Shown here in pieces: positions 7,439 to 14,899 of a stretch of 43,833 nucleotides of DNA; within the stretch, counting starts at the first letter, position 1; each line of letters begins with the position of its first letter. The notes beneath the pieces were generated by a model. It was not told the origin of the DNA. It made no database searches and was given only the letters and a program-made list of their open reading frames with translations. This stretch comes from Clostridia bacterium (lineage in GTDB: Bacteria; Bacillota; Clostridia; Oscillospirales; Acutalibacteraceae). The DNA is taken from contig JAGBHX010000154.1 of the NCBI GenBank assembly GCA_017935265.1, positions 1 through 43,833 of the forward strand. Direction: 5' to 3'. The translations under genes were made by a program, and so were the position numbers.

Positions 7439-8022
7439 CGACTTTTGTGAAAGGCAAAAAGGTTCAGGTAAGCGTTTATTTTGCTCTTTTGCTGACATTG
7501 GTTTTTGCTCTGTCGCCACAAGGCTATGCGCCGGTGGGATTTGTGTGTTGCCTTCTTCACGAAACAGGACATCTCCTTTGTATGAAAGCGGTTGGGTGCA
7601 AAATCAAAGGTGTGGCTTTCGGTGTGTACGGAATGAGGATTGACAGCGAATTACCTCTTTCTTTTAAAAAGGAAGCGTTGGTTGCTCTCGGCGGACCTCT
7701 TGCAAACATTGTTTTAGCGGTTGTCGGAGTTGCTTTGGATAACAGAATATTCGCCATTGTCAACACAGCCGTTGCCGTTTTTAATCTGATTCCCGTTGAG
7801 TCCACCGACGGACACACCGCGCTGAAAAGCTTGCTTGGCTTACGCTTTGAAAGTAAAAAAATAAAAGCCGCACTGAATATTGTCAGCGCAGCTTTTTTGT
7901 TTTTGATGTATTGCTTCGGCTTCCTGCTTCTTTTTAAAAGCGGATATAATTTTTCAGCCTTAGCAGTTAGTGTTTATCTGACGGTTAAATTCTTGTTTCA
8001 AGGAAGTCAGCCTTGCCGTTGA
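7435..8022 (+). CDS. SpoIVFB-like M50 site-2 intramembrane metalloprotease
   Basis: In Bacillus SpoIVFB cleaves pro-sigma-K in the mother cell during sporulation. Here the zinc motif HETGH is at residues 42-46 inside a membrane segment. The aGGPLANIV element is near 86-93, and the second-site motif NLIPVESTDG is at 117-126 with the metal-binding Asp at 125. Four to five hydrophobic segments span most of the 195 residues, shorter than Bacillus SpoIVFB and without a C-terminal CBS domain. The ATG overlaps the stop of the M23 gene by 4 bases. The last 38 bases overlap the end of manA on the opposite strand. The sporulation role is inferred from family and neighbour, not proven. Confidence 0.8.
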   Translation: MTTFVKGKKVQVSVYFALLLTLVFALSPQGYAPVGFVCCLLHETGHLLCMKAVGCKIKGVAFGVYGMRIDSELPLSFKKEALVALGGPLANIVLAVVGVALDNRIFAIVNTAVAVFNLIPVESTDGHTALKSLLGLRFESKKIKAALNIVSAAFLFLMYCFGFLLLFKSGYNFSALAVSVYLTVKFLFQGSQPCR

Positions 8023-8944
8023 TTGTGAATTTGCCGCTGTCAGCAGGAATAAAAAGGCTTTCTCCCTTAACCATTGTAAGCTCGGTGTTGCCGCAGGCAA
8101 CGGTTGCTTTGCCGTTGAGGCAAAGGAGTGAAACAAAGGAGGTTTCGTCAGCAAAGCTTTCATAGTTTCCGTCAACCTTAACGTCATACATCTTGAAAAG
8201 GTCGCAGGCTGTAAGCTCAGCTCTCACGCCGCCGTCCTGAGCTTCGGCCTTTCTTTTTGAAGCGTCGGGGATAACAGGGGGGCAAAGGTTGGTTACGTCA
8301 GCGGCCTTGTCCACGTGAAGGGGGCGGGGCTGACCGTCAGCACCGAGACGGCCGTAGTCATAAATTCTGTATGTAGTGTTGGAATTCTGCTGAACCTCTG
8401 CGAGCATAATACCCTTGCAGATTGCGTGCATTGTGCCTGCCTCGATGAAGAAAAGGTCACCTTTTTTTACCTTAACCTTGTTAACGATGTCCAGCATTTT
8501 TTCGCTCTGTGCGGCTTCTTTAAATTCTTCAACACTCACTTCACGGTTAAAGCCGAGAATAAGCTCAGCGTCGTCATCACAGTCAAGAATATACCAGGCT
8601 TCGGTTTTGCCGTATTCACCCTCAACGCGCATTGCGTATTCGTCGTCGGGATGCACCTGAATTGAAAGATTGTTTTTAGCATCAATGAGCTTAATCAGAA
8701 TGGGGAAAAACTCAAATTTATTGCCGTTTGTTCCGCAGATTTCTTTGTTGCTCTCGTAAATTTCCTGAAGAGTTTTGCCTTCAAGAGCACCGCCCTCAAC
8801 GGTTGAAGGGCCAGCCTTGTGGCAGGAGAGCACCCAGGCCTCTGCTGCAGGATTTTTGTCGGTTTTGATACCGTATTCGTCAATAAGTCTTGTGCCGCCC
8901 CAGATGTAGTCGGCAACTGTGGGAATAAGCTTAAACATTTCCAT
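7985..8944 (-). CDS. manA: Class I mannose-6-phosphate isomerase
   Basis: A zinc cupin enzyme interconverting mannose 6-phosphate and fructose 6-phosphate. The protein starts MEMFKLIPTVADYIWGG, typical of the short (about 315 residues) Firmicutes form. The Zn ligand stretch IQVHPDDEYA is near residues 94-103, and FIEAGTMHAICKG near 165-177 is the second signature. The start at 8944 is preferred to the upstream in-frame ATG because GGAGA lies 6 bases ahead of it. A -10 like TATAAT (8974-8979, reverse strand) with no good -35 lies upstream, so it may be transcribed both alone and from nfo. Its 3' end overlaps the spoIVFB-like gene tail to tail. Confidence 0.93.
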   Translation of the reverse strand: MEMFKLIPTVADYIWGGTRLIDEYGIKTDKNPAAEAWVLSCHKAGPSTVEGGALEGKTLQEIYESNKEICGTNGNKFEFFPILIKLIDAKNNLSIQVHPDDEYAMRVEGEYGKTEAWYILDCDDDAELILGFNREVSVEEFKEAAQSEKMLDIVNKVKVKKGDLFFIEAGTMHAICKGIMLAEVQQNSNTTYRIYDYGRLGADGQPRPLHVDKAADVTNLCPPVIPDASKRKAEAQDGGVRAELTACDLFKMYDVKVDGNYESFADETSFVSLLCLNGKATVACGNTELTMVKGESLFIPADSGKFTINGKADFLETRI

Positions 8945-8993
8945 AATGATTCTCCAATCAAACAAAATCACATATTATATTACTTCAAAACTC

Positions 8994-9827
8994 TCAAAAA
9001 GTAAATAGCTTTTTGAGGGTTTCTATTTCTTCCTGATAGCCCGGCAGCTCATTGGGTGTTTCAAGGTAAAAGGGCAAATCCCTGAGGGCCGGGTGGTTGA
9101 TTATTCTTTCAAAGGCATCAATTCCGATGTGACCCTTGCCGATTTTTTCGTGGCGGTCCTTGTGGGCATCTATGACATTTTTGCTGTCGTTGAGGTGAAT
9201 TGCCTTTAAATATTGAAGCCCGATAACCGCGTCAAACTCTTTAATAACCGCGTCAAGATTGTTTACAATGTCATATCCGCCGTCGTGAACGTGGCAGGTA
9301 TCAAGGCAGACACCGATTTTATCTTTAAGGTGAACTTTTTCAATAATTGCGCTGATTTCTTCAAAGCTTTTGCCAACCTCCGAGCCTTTGCCTGCCATTG
9401 TTTCCAGAAGAACAACGGTTTTTTGCTTGGCGGTGAGAATTGTGTTGAGTGTATCCGCTATCTGCTCAATTCCCGTTTCAACACCCTGACCTGTGTGACT
9501 GCCGGGGTGAAAATTATACATACATCCGCCTAAAAGTTCAAGGCGCTTGAGGTCATCCTCCATGGTTTCTTTTGCAAAAACTCTTGTTTCGGGGTTGGCT
9601 GAGCAGGGGTTGAGGGTGTATGGAGCGTGAGCGAGAAAATGAGAAATTCCGTTTTCTTTGCAAAAAGAGATAAAAGCAGAAATATCCTCAGGGTCAATAT
9701 CCTTTGCCTTGCTTCCCCTCGGGTTTCTTGTAAAAAACTGCAAGGTATTTGCACCGATTTTAAGGGCATCTCTGCCCATTTGCAAAAAGCCCTTTGAAAC
9801 AGATAAATGACAGCCGATTTTAAGCAT
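8994..9827 (-). CDS. nfo: Endonuclease IV (AP endonuclease)
   Basis: Cleaves DNA 5' of abasic sites in base excision repair; a TIM barrel with three zinc ions. The 277 residues match family length. Visible signatures are [14 protein letters not shown] at the start, [12 protein letters not shown] near 29-40, [11 protein letters not shown] near 105-115, [10 protein letters not shown] near 141-150, [13 protein letters not shown] near 175-187, HLNDSK near 212-217 and the [10 protein letters not shown] element near 226-235. The start at 9827 follows a GGAGG site and gives the normal N-terminus. The transposase gene ends 11 bases upstream on the same strand, so nfo is probably read through from it or from beyond; no promoter for nfo alone was seen. 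Confidence 0.95.
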   Translation of the reverse strand: MLKIGCHLSVSKGFLQMGRDALKIGANTLQFFTRNPRGSKAKDIDPEDISAFISFCKENGISHFLAHAPYTLNPCSANPETRVFAKETMEDDLKRLELLGGCMYNFHPGSHTGQGVETGIEQIADTLNTILTAKQKTVVLLETMAGKGSEVGKSFEEISAIIEKVHLKDKIGVCLDTCHVHDGGYDIVNNLDAVIKEFDAVIGLQYLKAIHLNDSKNVIDAHKDRHEKIGKGHIGIDAFERIINHPALRDLPFYLETPNELPGYQEEIETLKKLFTF

Positions 9828-9838
9828 AATGACCTCCG

Positions 9839-10354
9839 TTATTTTTCGCAATAAAAGCAATCTGACTCCCATTTTAATGGGTTGTTGTCAATATATTGCC
9901 AGATTTCTTCATAGTCATGTTCGTTTCTGATTATATGGTCGTGGAAAGAGCGTTGCCAAACTTTTTTATTGCAGTTTGTTTTATGAATCTCTTTTGAAAC
10001 ATTCATTTTCAAATATCCAATTGCTTTTAATATTGTAGAACGAGAATATAGGGGCAATTCATGAATTGCCCGTTCCTGCCGATTGAATATTGATATAATC
10101 AAGTGAATGTGATTGGGCATTATTACATATTTATCGACTGATATATCAAATCTGTCAGGTAAACTTTTGATTATTTGTTCAACGATTTTTCCATAGTGAG
10201 TTAATATCAGTTCGGGCGATTCGTGAATCGCCCCTACCCGTATTTTTGAAAGTAACTGCTTGTGCTCGTGTGTGCAGATTGTTATAAAATATGCACCGTT
10301 TTGTGAGTAATCATACCCCAATAATCTTGTTCTTTTTCTTTTGGGTAAGTCCAT
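9839..10354 (-). CDS. REP-associated tyrosine transposase (RAYT, IS200-like Y1 family)
   Basis: A single-strand DNA nuclease of the HUH Y1 superfamily. The core motif is [12 protein letters not shown] at residues 76-87 (HIH supplies the metal ligands). The C-terminal RAYT signature is [19 protein letters not shown] near 132-150, followed by [12 protein letters not shown] near 151-162, where Tyr154 is the candidate nucleophile. Two stretches, GAIHESP near residues 41-47 and RAIHELP near 95-101, are extra to the family pattern. Each is encoded by a REP-like palindrome (see repeats), so palindromes sit inside the transposase's own frame. Only a weak GGTGAT site precedes the ATG. It lies between the terminator of the next gene and nfo. 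A family member of this kind usually acts on REP palindromes dispersed in the genome. Confidence 0.88.
   Translation of the reverse strand: MDLPKRKRTRLLGYDYSQNGAYFITICTHEHKQLLSKIRVGAIHESPELILTHYGKIVEQIIKSLPDRFDISVDKYVIMPNHIHLIISIFNRQERAIHELPLYSRSTILKAIGYLKMNVSKEIHKTNCNKKVWQRSFHDHIIRNEHDYEEIWQYIDNNPLKWESDCFYCEK
10049..10072 (+). repeat. REP-like palindrome copy A, inside the RAYT gene
   Basis: Contains a perfect 20-bp palindrome at 10052-10071 (GGGCAATTCA / TGAATTGCCC), preceded by TAG and followed by G. The copy B motif is found on the other strand about 140 bases away, 21 of 24 positions identical, so the pair forms an inverted REP/iREP arrangement. Confidence 0.75.
10213..10236 (-). repeat. 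REP-like palindrome copy B, inside the RAYT gene
   Basis: Nine-base arms GGGCGATTC and GAATCGCCC with a 2-base centre at 10214-10233. It reads on the minus strand in the same sense as copy A reads on the plus strand. It is translated in frame as GAIHESP. Confidence 0.75.
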
Positions 10355-10379
10355 AATATCACCGAATATATTTTACCAC

Positions 10380-10411
10380 AAAAAACAGGGGATAGCAATT
10401 GCTATCCCCTG
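10380..10411 (-). terminator. Terminator built on a near-perfect 26-bp palindrome
   Basis: CAGGGGATAGC and GCTATCCCCTG arms around AATT (10386-10411). On the minus strand it is followed by six T (10385-10380), so it ends transcription of the gene whose stop is at 10430. Confidence 0.85.
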
Positions 10412-10429
10412 AAAACATTCAATATGTAA

Positions 10430-11482
10430 TTACCACTTGAAGTTCTTCATTTCAACTGTTGAAGAACCGGTAGCTGTGCCCTTTGAGCCCATAACATTTG
10501 AGATGTCATATTTGAAATTAAACTTAACAACAAGGCTTGTGATGTTGCCTGTTTTTGAGTTAATTGTTGCTGTTACAACAGCGTTTGAATAGCTCTCTGA
10601 AATGTTAGCTGAGCCTGCAATGTCGTCAATAGCGTCATAAACGTTCTGAGCGTTCTTGTGGTCCCAATAGTTCTTGTCGCCCTCGCCCTGAGAAATACCG
10701 CATTTATCAAGAGCTGTGCCGCCTGCTGACTTAACTGAGCCGCCCTGAACTGAGCTTGAACCGTCCTTGAGCTGGATTGTGATTGTGTAGATGCCGTTCT
10801 TGTCTACGCAAGTTGCGTTTTTAACATTAGCGGCTGTGAGTGATGAAGCCTGAAGGAACTTGTGGTAGCTGTCAACTGTGTCTTCTTTAGTAACTGTTGC
10901 AGTGTATTTGTTTTCTTCGCCAACACCCATAAACTGGTATACAAGACCCTTGAATGTCTTGAGAGCAACGCCTGCTTCGTATGTTTTTTCAACAGACATT
11001 CTTTCTTTTGAGAAGAGAACCTTCTTGTCAACTGCTTTCTTTGTTGCTGTGTTGTAATATTTGAGAACGTCAGCAACTGAAGAGGGAGCCTTTGAACCTG
11101 CGTCTGCGTTTGTGTTTGCCTGAGCGTCATTGCCTGCGGGAGCGTCAGTTGAATCCTGAGCGCCGCTGTCAACAGTTGCATCGCCTGCAACATCACCTGT
11201 TGCGTCGCCTGCTACGTCGCCTGTTGCATCACCTGCAACATCGCCTGTTACGTCGCCGCTTACATCGCCTGAAACGTCGCCTGAAACATCGCCGCTTACT
11301 GCGCCGGAAGAAAGCTTTTCTGCAACAGCGATTTTGTTGTCAGCAACCTTGCCTGCGCAAACTGAAATTGAAACCGCTACAATAGCAACGCACAAAACTG
11401 CGCTGATGCTGCTGATGATAGCAGAAACTACTTTTGCATCCATAGGCTTCTTTTCTTTAGCCACTTTTTCTTTTTTACTCAT
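10430..11482 (-). CDS. Single-pass membrane protein with Gly-Asp-Val repeat linker
   Basis: Function unknown. The 350-residue protein has a Lys-rich cytoplasmic N-terminus (1-17) and one membrane segment (about 18-43). A tetrapeptide-repeat linker follows at residues 63-103 (GDVS, GDVT, GDVA, GDAT units), and then a Ala/Asp/Asn-rich stretch to about 135. The extracytoplasmic domain from about 136 to 350 contains DVLKYYNTATKKAV and a beta-rich end (IYTITIQLKDGSS, NAVVTATINSKTGNI, VVKFNFKYD), reminiscent of surface proteins with a two-fold beta-sandwich. No sortase motif is seen; anchoring is by the N-terminal helix. GGAGG precedes the ATG, with a promoter at 11516-11544 and a terminator downstream, so it is monocistronic and probably well expressed. 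Confidence 0.8.
   Translation of the reverse strand: MSKKEKVAKEKKPMDAKVVSAIISSISAVLCVAIVAVSISVCAGKVADNKIAVAEKLSSGAVSGDVSGDVSGDVSGDVTGDVAGDATGDVAGDATGDVAGDATVDSGAQDSTDAPAGNDAQANTNADAGSKAPSSVADVLKYYNTATKKAVDKKVLFSKERMSVEKTYEAGVALKTFKGLVYQFMGVGEENKYTATVTKEDTVDSYHKFLQASSLTAANVKNATCVDKNGIYTITIQLKDGSSSVQGGSVKSAGGTALDKCGISQGEGDKNYWDHKNAQNVYDAIDDIAGSANISESYSNAVVTATINSKTGNITSLVVKFNFKYDISNVMGSKGTATGSSTVEMKNFKW
11174..11296 (-). repeat. 12-bp tandem coding repeat (GDV[S/T/A], GDAT)
   Basis: About ten degenerate 12-bp units encoding residues 63-103 of the membrane protein. Units differ mainly at third codon positions and at the fourth amino acid, so the repeat is older than a recent slippage event. Confidence 0.85.
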
Positions 11483-11515
11483 GAGAAATACAACCTCCTG
11501 AATTTTGTTGAAACA

Positions 11516-11544
11516 ATTATATATTAAACCAATGTGTTTTGCAA
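11516..11544 (-). promoter_or_regulatory. Promoter of the repeat-linker membrane protein
   Basis: TTGCAA and TATAAT on the minus strand with 17-base spacing. The -35 lies within a short inverted repeat (TGTGTT / AACACA at 11533-11548) that could be an operator. Confidence 0.65.
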
Positions 11545-11571
11545 CACAATTTTGAAATTAAAAGCAAAAAA

Positions 11572-12339
11572 TCAGCTAAAATTATCCACAATTTCTCCGT
11601 TTGTTGCCGAAATCATAATTTTTTCGTCAGAAGACAAAAATCCGATGGAGACTTTGACATCTTTGAAATTGTAATTTTCAAACTCTTCATAGCAGGTGAG
11701 GGACATCTGCTGAATGGATTTTGCAAGCTCATTGTAAAGGGTGGGGTCAACGGAATGGGCATAGCTGCAATCTGCATATGTTTTTGTGGCGTAAGAGGCA
11801 ATAATCACCTGATTCTTTTCTTCGTCATAATATCCGTGAGCTTCATAATGCTGGAGCATAAACTGATGCTCAATGTCTTCAATCAGCTTTTCTGCCAACT
11901 CCTCACGGGTGTCTATTTTTGTGTCGGCTGTGGTTTTGGAAGGAAACACAGCTGTTTTGCTTTGCGCAAAGTTTCCGCTTTTTTCTGTGCCGTCAACAAC
12001 ATAAGTGTAGCTGACTGCCTGTGCGGTTTTTGTGTTTTGCGGCAAACTGACGGTAACGGTTGCCTCGTGCTCCGGGTCAACGTGTAGGGCATAGTCGCCC
12101 CTGGCCGAATCAATGAAATCACCGTTTTCATCAAATGCCTTTACGGTGACGGTGAGGTTATAAATCTGAGCCTTTTCATTATTGAGCACTGTGAAAATTC
12201 CGTTTACGCCGTTGCTTGCTTTGACGAGCTCACAGCTTGCGATTTCGACGCTTTCTTTTGCCGAGCACGCAGAAAGCATAAACACGGTGAAAACGAAAAT
12301 CAAAATCAGACCTGTTGCTTTAAGAAAGATTTTTTTCAT
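11572..12339 (-). CDS. Lipoprotein with FxLYD-like domain
   Basis: The first residues MKKIFLKATGLILIFVF form a signal peptide, and the lipobox LSAC is at residues 22-25, so the mature protein begins at Cys25 and sits on the outer face of the membrane. Residues about 45-125 (GIFTVLNNEKAQIYNLTVTV, shortened here, then AFDENGDFIDSARGDY) resemble the FxLYD immunoglobulin-like domain. The C-terminal half is unassigned. The start at 12339 is used because it gives the signal peptide and leaves a single base after the stop of the ATPase gene; AGAGG overlaps the ATPase end. The pair is thus translationally coupled. The role is unknown. Confidence 0.8.
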   Translation of the reverse strand: MKKIFLKATGLILIFVFTVFMLSACSAKESVEIASCELVKASNGVNGIFTVLNNEKAQIYNLTVTVKAFDENGDFIDSARGDYALHVDPEHEATVTVSLPQNTKTAQAVSYTYVVDGTEKSGNFAQSKTAVFPSKTTADTKIDTREELAEKLIEDIEHQFMLQHYEAHGYYDEEKNQVIIASYATKTYADCSYAHSVDPTLYNELAKSIQQMSLTCYEEFENYNFKDVKVSIGFLSSDEKIMISATNGEIVDNFS

Positions 12340-12340
12340 A

Positions 12341-13573
12341 TTATTCAACCTCTTTGTATTCCGAAAGGCTGTCGATAAACTGCCTTGCAATTCTGCCCGA
12401 CATTCCGCCGTGGCGAAGCTCCCACACTCTTGCTCTGTCAAGAAGCTCGTCTTCGGGCATATTGATTTTTGCTCTTTTGGCAAGGTGAATAACAATCTGC
12501 TGATACTCCTTTTGAATAGGCTTCATAAAGCTGATTGCAACACCGAAGCGTTCTGCAAGTGAAAGCTTTTCCTGCACTGTGTCGGAATGGTGAATGTCTG
12601 CCTGAGTGTCGTTGCGGTCGGACCAAGTTTCTTTAATGAGATGACGGCGGTTTGAGGTGGCATAAATCAGCACGTTGTCGGGTTTTGGCTGTATACCGCC
12701 CTCAATAACGGATTTGAGGTATTTATACTCAATTTCAAAATCCTCAAATGAAAGGTCGTCAATGTAAACGATGAAGCGGTAGTTTCTGTCTTTGAGTGAA
12801 TCGATAACCGCGGAAAGATATTTGAACTGATATTTGTTAACGTCAACAATGCGGAGACCCTGGCCCCAGTATTCATTAAGAATAGCCTTGACCGATGAAG
12901 ATTTGCCCGTGCCTGCAGCGCCGTAAAGCAAGCAGTTGTTGGCGCTGTTGCCCTGCACAAAAGCCTCTGTGTTGTCGCAAAGCTGCTTTTTCTGAGTTTC
13001 ATAACCCCACAAATCATCAAGGGTGATGTTGCTGAATTTTGTAACGGGCTCAAGGGTGAAGCTGTCGCCTTTTTCTTTGATAACAAAGGCCTTGTTGATG
13101 CCGAAGGTGCCTGTGCCGTAATCCTTGTAAAACCTTGCAATTACCTCGATGAAGGCCTCGTCGCTTTCTGCTTTGTCAAGGTCAGCGGCAAGCCTGCAGG
13201 CCATTTGGCCGATTGCATAATTTTCAGTGTCAGCCTTGTCGGGGTTAGGGGTATAATTTCTGATGCAATCAGAAAGATAGCTGTTTTTAATCTCAGCGTT
13301 GAAAAGTGAGCGGAGTACCTTGATGTCATTCATTGCAACCGAATAAATTGAGCCCTTGGGTATATCTCTTTTTTCGCAGGCAATTGAAAATGCGTTTTCG
13401 TCGTTGATGATGAGAAGGGCAAGGTATGCCTTAAAAACGTCACCGCTGAGAGAATATTTTTCTGCGGCAGAAACAATTTTGCAAACGGCAGGGTAGAGGT
13501 TATCTTCATTTATTAAATCGAAGACGCTTTTGTAGCCGTCATATTTTCCGTAAAGTATCATTGAATTTTTCAT
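12341..13573 (-). CDS. DUF815-type AAA+ ATPase
   Basis: A P-loop ATPase of the DUF815 group. Walker A GAAGTGKS is at residues 218-225, Walker B IVYIDDL at 268-274, and a sensor-1-like ATSNRRH stretch follows near 305. The N-terminal 180 residues form an alpha-helical region typical of this family, and the C-terminus contains the lid helices. Function in the family is uncharacterised. The start at 13573 is chosen over the longer frame because AAGGA lies 7 bases upstream and a near-consensus promoter sits just beyond it. The next gene downstream is a lipoprotein, one base away, so the two products may act together. Confidence 0.88.
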   Translation of the reverse strand: MKNSMILYGKYDGYKSVFDLINEDNLYPAVCKIVSAAEKYSLSGDVFKAYLALLIINDENAFSIACEKRDIPKGSIYSVAMNDIKVLRSLFNAEIKNSYLSDCIRNYTPNPDKADTENYAIGQMACRLAADLDKAESDEAFIEVIARFYKDYGTGTFGINKAFVIKEKGDSFTLEPVTKFSNITLDDLWGYETQKKQLCDNTEAFVQGNSANNCLLYGAAGTGKSSSVKAILNEYWGQGLRIVDVNKYQFKYLSAVIDSLKDRNYRFIVYIDDLSFEDFEIEYKYLKSVIEGGIQPKPDNVLIYATSNRRHLIKETWSDRNDTQADIHHSDTVQEKLSLAERFGVAISFMKPIQKEYQQIVIHLAKRAKINMPEDELLDRARVWELRHGGMSGRIARQFIDSLSEYKEVE

Positions 13574-13597
13574 TTGTATTCCTTCTTTCTGCAGAGA

Positions 13598-13626
13598 ATT
13601 ATACAATAGTGTTAAAATTTTTTCAA
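13598..13626 (-). promoter_or_regulatory. Promoter of the ATPase-lipoprotein operon
   Basis: TTGAAA and TATAAT on the minus strand, exactly 17 bases apart; the predicted start of the transcript leaves a short leader with the ribosome binding site. Confidence 0.75.
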
Positions 13627-13642
13627 TACTTCTTTTATACTC

Positions 13643-13672
13643 TTGATTTAGTGAGTTAAAATGTAATATAAT
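13643..13672 (+). promoter_or_regulatory. Promoter of the FHA-proBA unit
   Basis: TTGATT at 13643-13648 and TATAAT at 13667-13672 with an 18-base spacer. It lies back to back with the minus-strand promoter at 13598-13626. Confidence 0.7.
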
Positions 13673-13703
13673 ATGATGAATAATTGTTTTGTGAGGTGAC
13701 AGT

Positions 13704-14096
13704 ATGCTTGAGTTCCTTGCTCCGTTATCCCGTTATCTGCTTACGGGTATGGGCGTTATAATTCTGGCGGTGTGCTGTTTCTCACTTCTCAGAATCAAAG
13801 CGCCAAAGGTCAAGCCTGCCCTTTTTATTGATACCGTCAAGGGGGAGGAATACCCCGTAACCCATTGGGAAACGTCAATAGGCAGAAGTAATTCCTGCGA
13901 CATAACTCTTGGCTTTTCAACGGTGAGCAGATTTCACGCCGTGCTCACAAAGCAGAAAAAGGGCTGGGTTATTACCGACACTCTTTCGCGCACAGGTACT
14001 TATGTTAACAACAAAAAGATAAAAGAACCCACGGTTATAAAAAACGGCGACGTTGTTATTTTCGGCGGAGTTTCGCTTTTGTTTAAAGAAAGGTAA
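13704..14096 (+). CDS. Membrane-anchored FHA-domain protein
   Basis: FHA domains bind phosphothreonine peptides, often as readers of serine/threonine kinases. One membrane segment covers residues about 10-28. The FHA domain fills residues 40-130, with the conserved GRS at 60-62, SRFHA at 75-79 and the loop TYVNN near 99-103, so phosphopeptide-binding residues are kept. The domain faces the cytoplasm if the short N-terminus is outside, as is usual. GAGGTGA lies 6 bases before the ATG. It is the first gene of a unit that continues with proB after 5 bases. No kinase or partner is encoded nearby. Confidence 0.88.
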   Translation: MLEFLAPLSRYLLTGMGVIILAVCCFSLLRIKAPKVKPALFIDTVKGEEYPVTHWETSIGRSNSCDITLGFSTVSRFHAVLTKQKKGWVITDTLSRTGTYVNNKKIKEPTVIKNGDVVIFGGVSLLFKER

Positions 14097-14101
14097 TTGA
14101 A

Positions 14102-14890
14102 ATGGACAATTTAAAGGATGCAAAAAAAGTAGTGGTAAAGGTGGGTACGTCATCTCTCACCTATGAAACAGGCAAAACAAATATCAGAAGAATGAAGAAG
14201 CTCGTTGAAGTGCTTTCAGACCTGAAAAACAGCGGAATGCAGATTGTGCTTGTCACTTCCGGTGCAATCGGTGTGGGTGTGGGCAAATTGGGTCTCAAAT
14301 CCAAGCCTCAGGACACTCCCGGCCGTCAGGCGGCGGCAACTGTCGGTCAGTGCGAGCTTATGTTTATGTATGACAAGCTTTTTTCGGAATACGGCCATAC
14401 AATCGGTCAGCTTCTCATCACACGTTCCGACATTGATAACCCCGAAAGAAAAGAAAATCTTATCAACACCTTTGACAAACTCTTTGAATACGGTGCAATT
14501 CCCGTAATCAACGAAAACGATGCCGTTGCGGTTGAAGAAATTGTTTTTGGTGACAACGATAATCTTTCCGCCATTGTTGCAAGGCTCACCCATGCTGACG
14601 GACTTGTTATTCTCACCGACATTGACGGGCTTTTCAGCGGCAACCCCAAAACCGATGATGATGCCGTGCTTATTCCCGTTGTGGAAGAAATCACTGAAGA
14701 GGTTGAATCCCTTGCAGGCGGTGCAGGCTCAAGCAGGGGAACGGGCGGAATGATAACAAAGCTTCACGCCGCCAAAACAGCAGGCGAAGCAGGTATTCCC
14801 ACAGTTATTATCAACGGCACCAATCCTGAGGATATTTACAGAATTATTGAAGGCAGGCAGGTAGGCACATTCTTCTGCGCCAAAAAGTGA
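14102..14890 (+). CDS. proB: Glutamate 5-kinase
   Basis: Catalyses the first step of proline biosynthesis, ATP-dependent phosphorylation of glutamate. The amino-acid-kinase fold is seen in VVVKVGTSSLT (residues 8-18), LVTSGAIGVGVGKL near 49-62, PVINENDAVAVEE near 133-145, and GGMITKLHAAKTA near 213-225. At 262 residues it lacks the C-terminal PUA domain of E. coli ProB, as many Firmicutes enzymes do. It is followed 9 bases later by proA. Feedback inhibition by proline is known for the family, not visible here. Confidence 0.96.
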   Translation: MDNLKDAKKVVVKVGTSSLTYETGKTNIRRMKKLVEVLSDLKNSGMQIVLVTSGAIGVGVGKLGLKSKPQDTPGRQAAATVGQCELMFMYDKLFSEYGHTIGQLLITRSDIDNPERKENLINTFDKLFEYGAIPVINENDAVAVEEIVFGDNDNLSAIVARLTHADGLVILTDIDGLFSGNPKTDDDAVLIPVVEEITEEVESLAGGAGSSRGTGGMITKLHAAKTAGEAGIPTVIINGTNPEDIYRIIEGRQVGTFFCAKK

Positions 14891-14899
14891 GGTTAAACT

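Noticed and set aside
6587..7519. A 310-codon minus-strand frame opposite the split M23 gene
   Set aside because: It is antisense to recognisable M23 and linker sequence, has no family features and no ribosome binding site.
11174..11296. Tandem repeats considered as a CRISPR-like or non-coding array
   Set aside because: The 12-bp period keeps one frame and encodes GDV[S/T/A]; no spacers exist.
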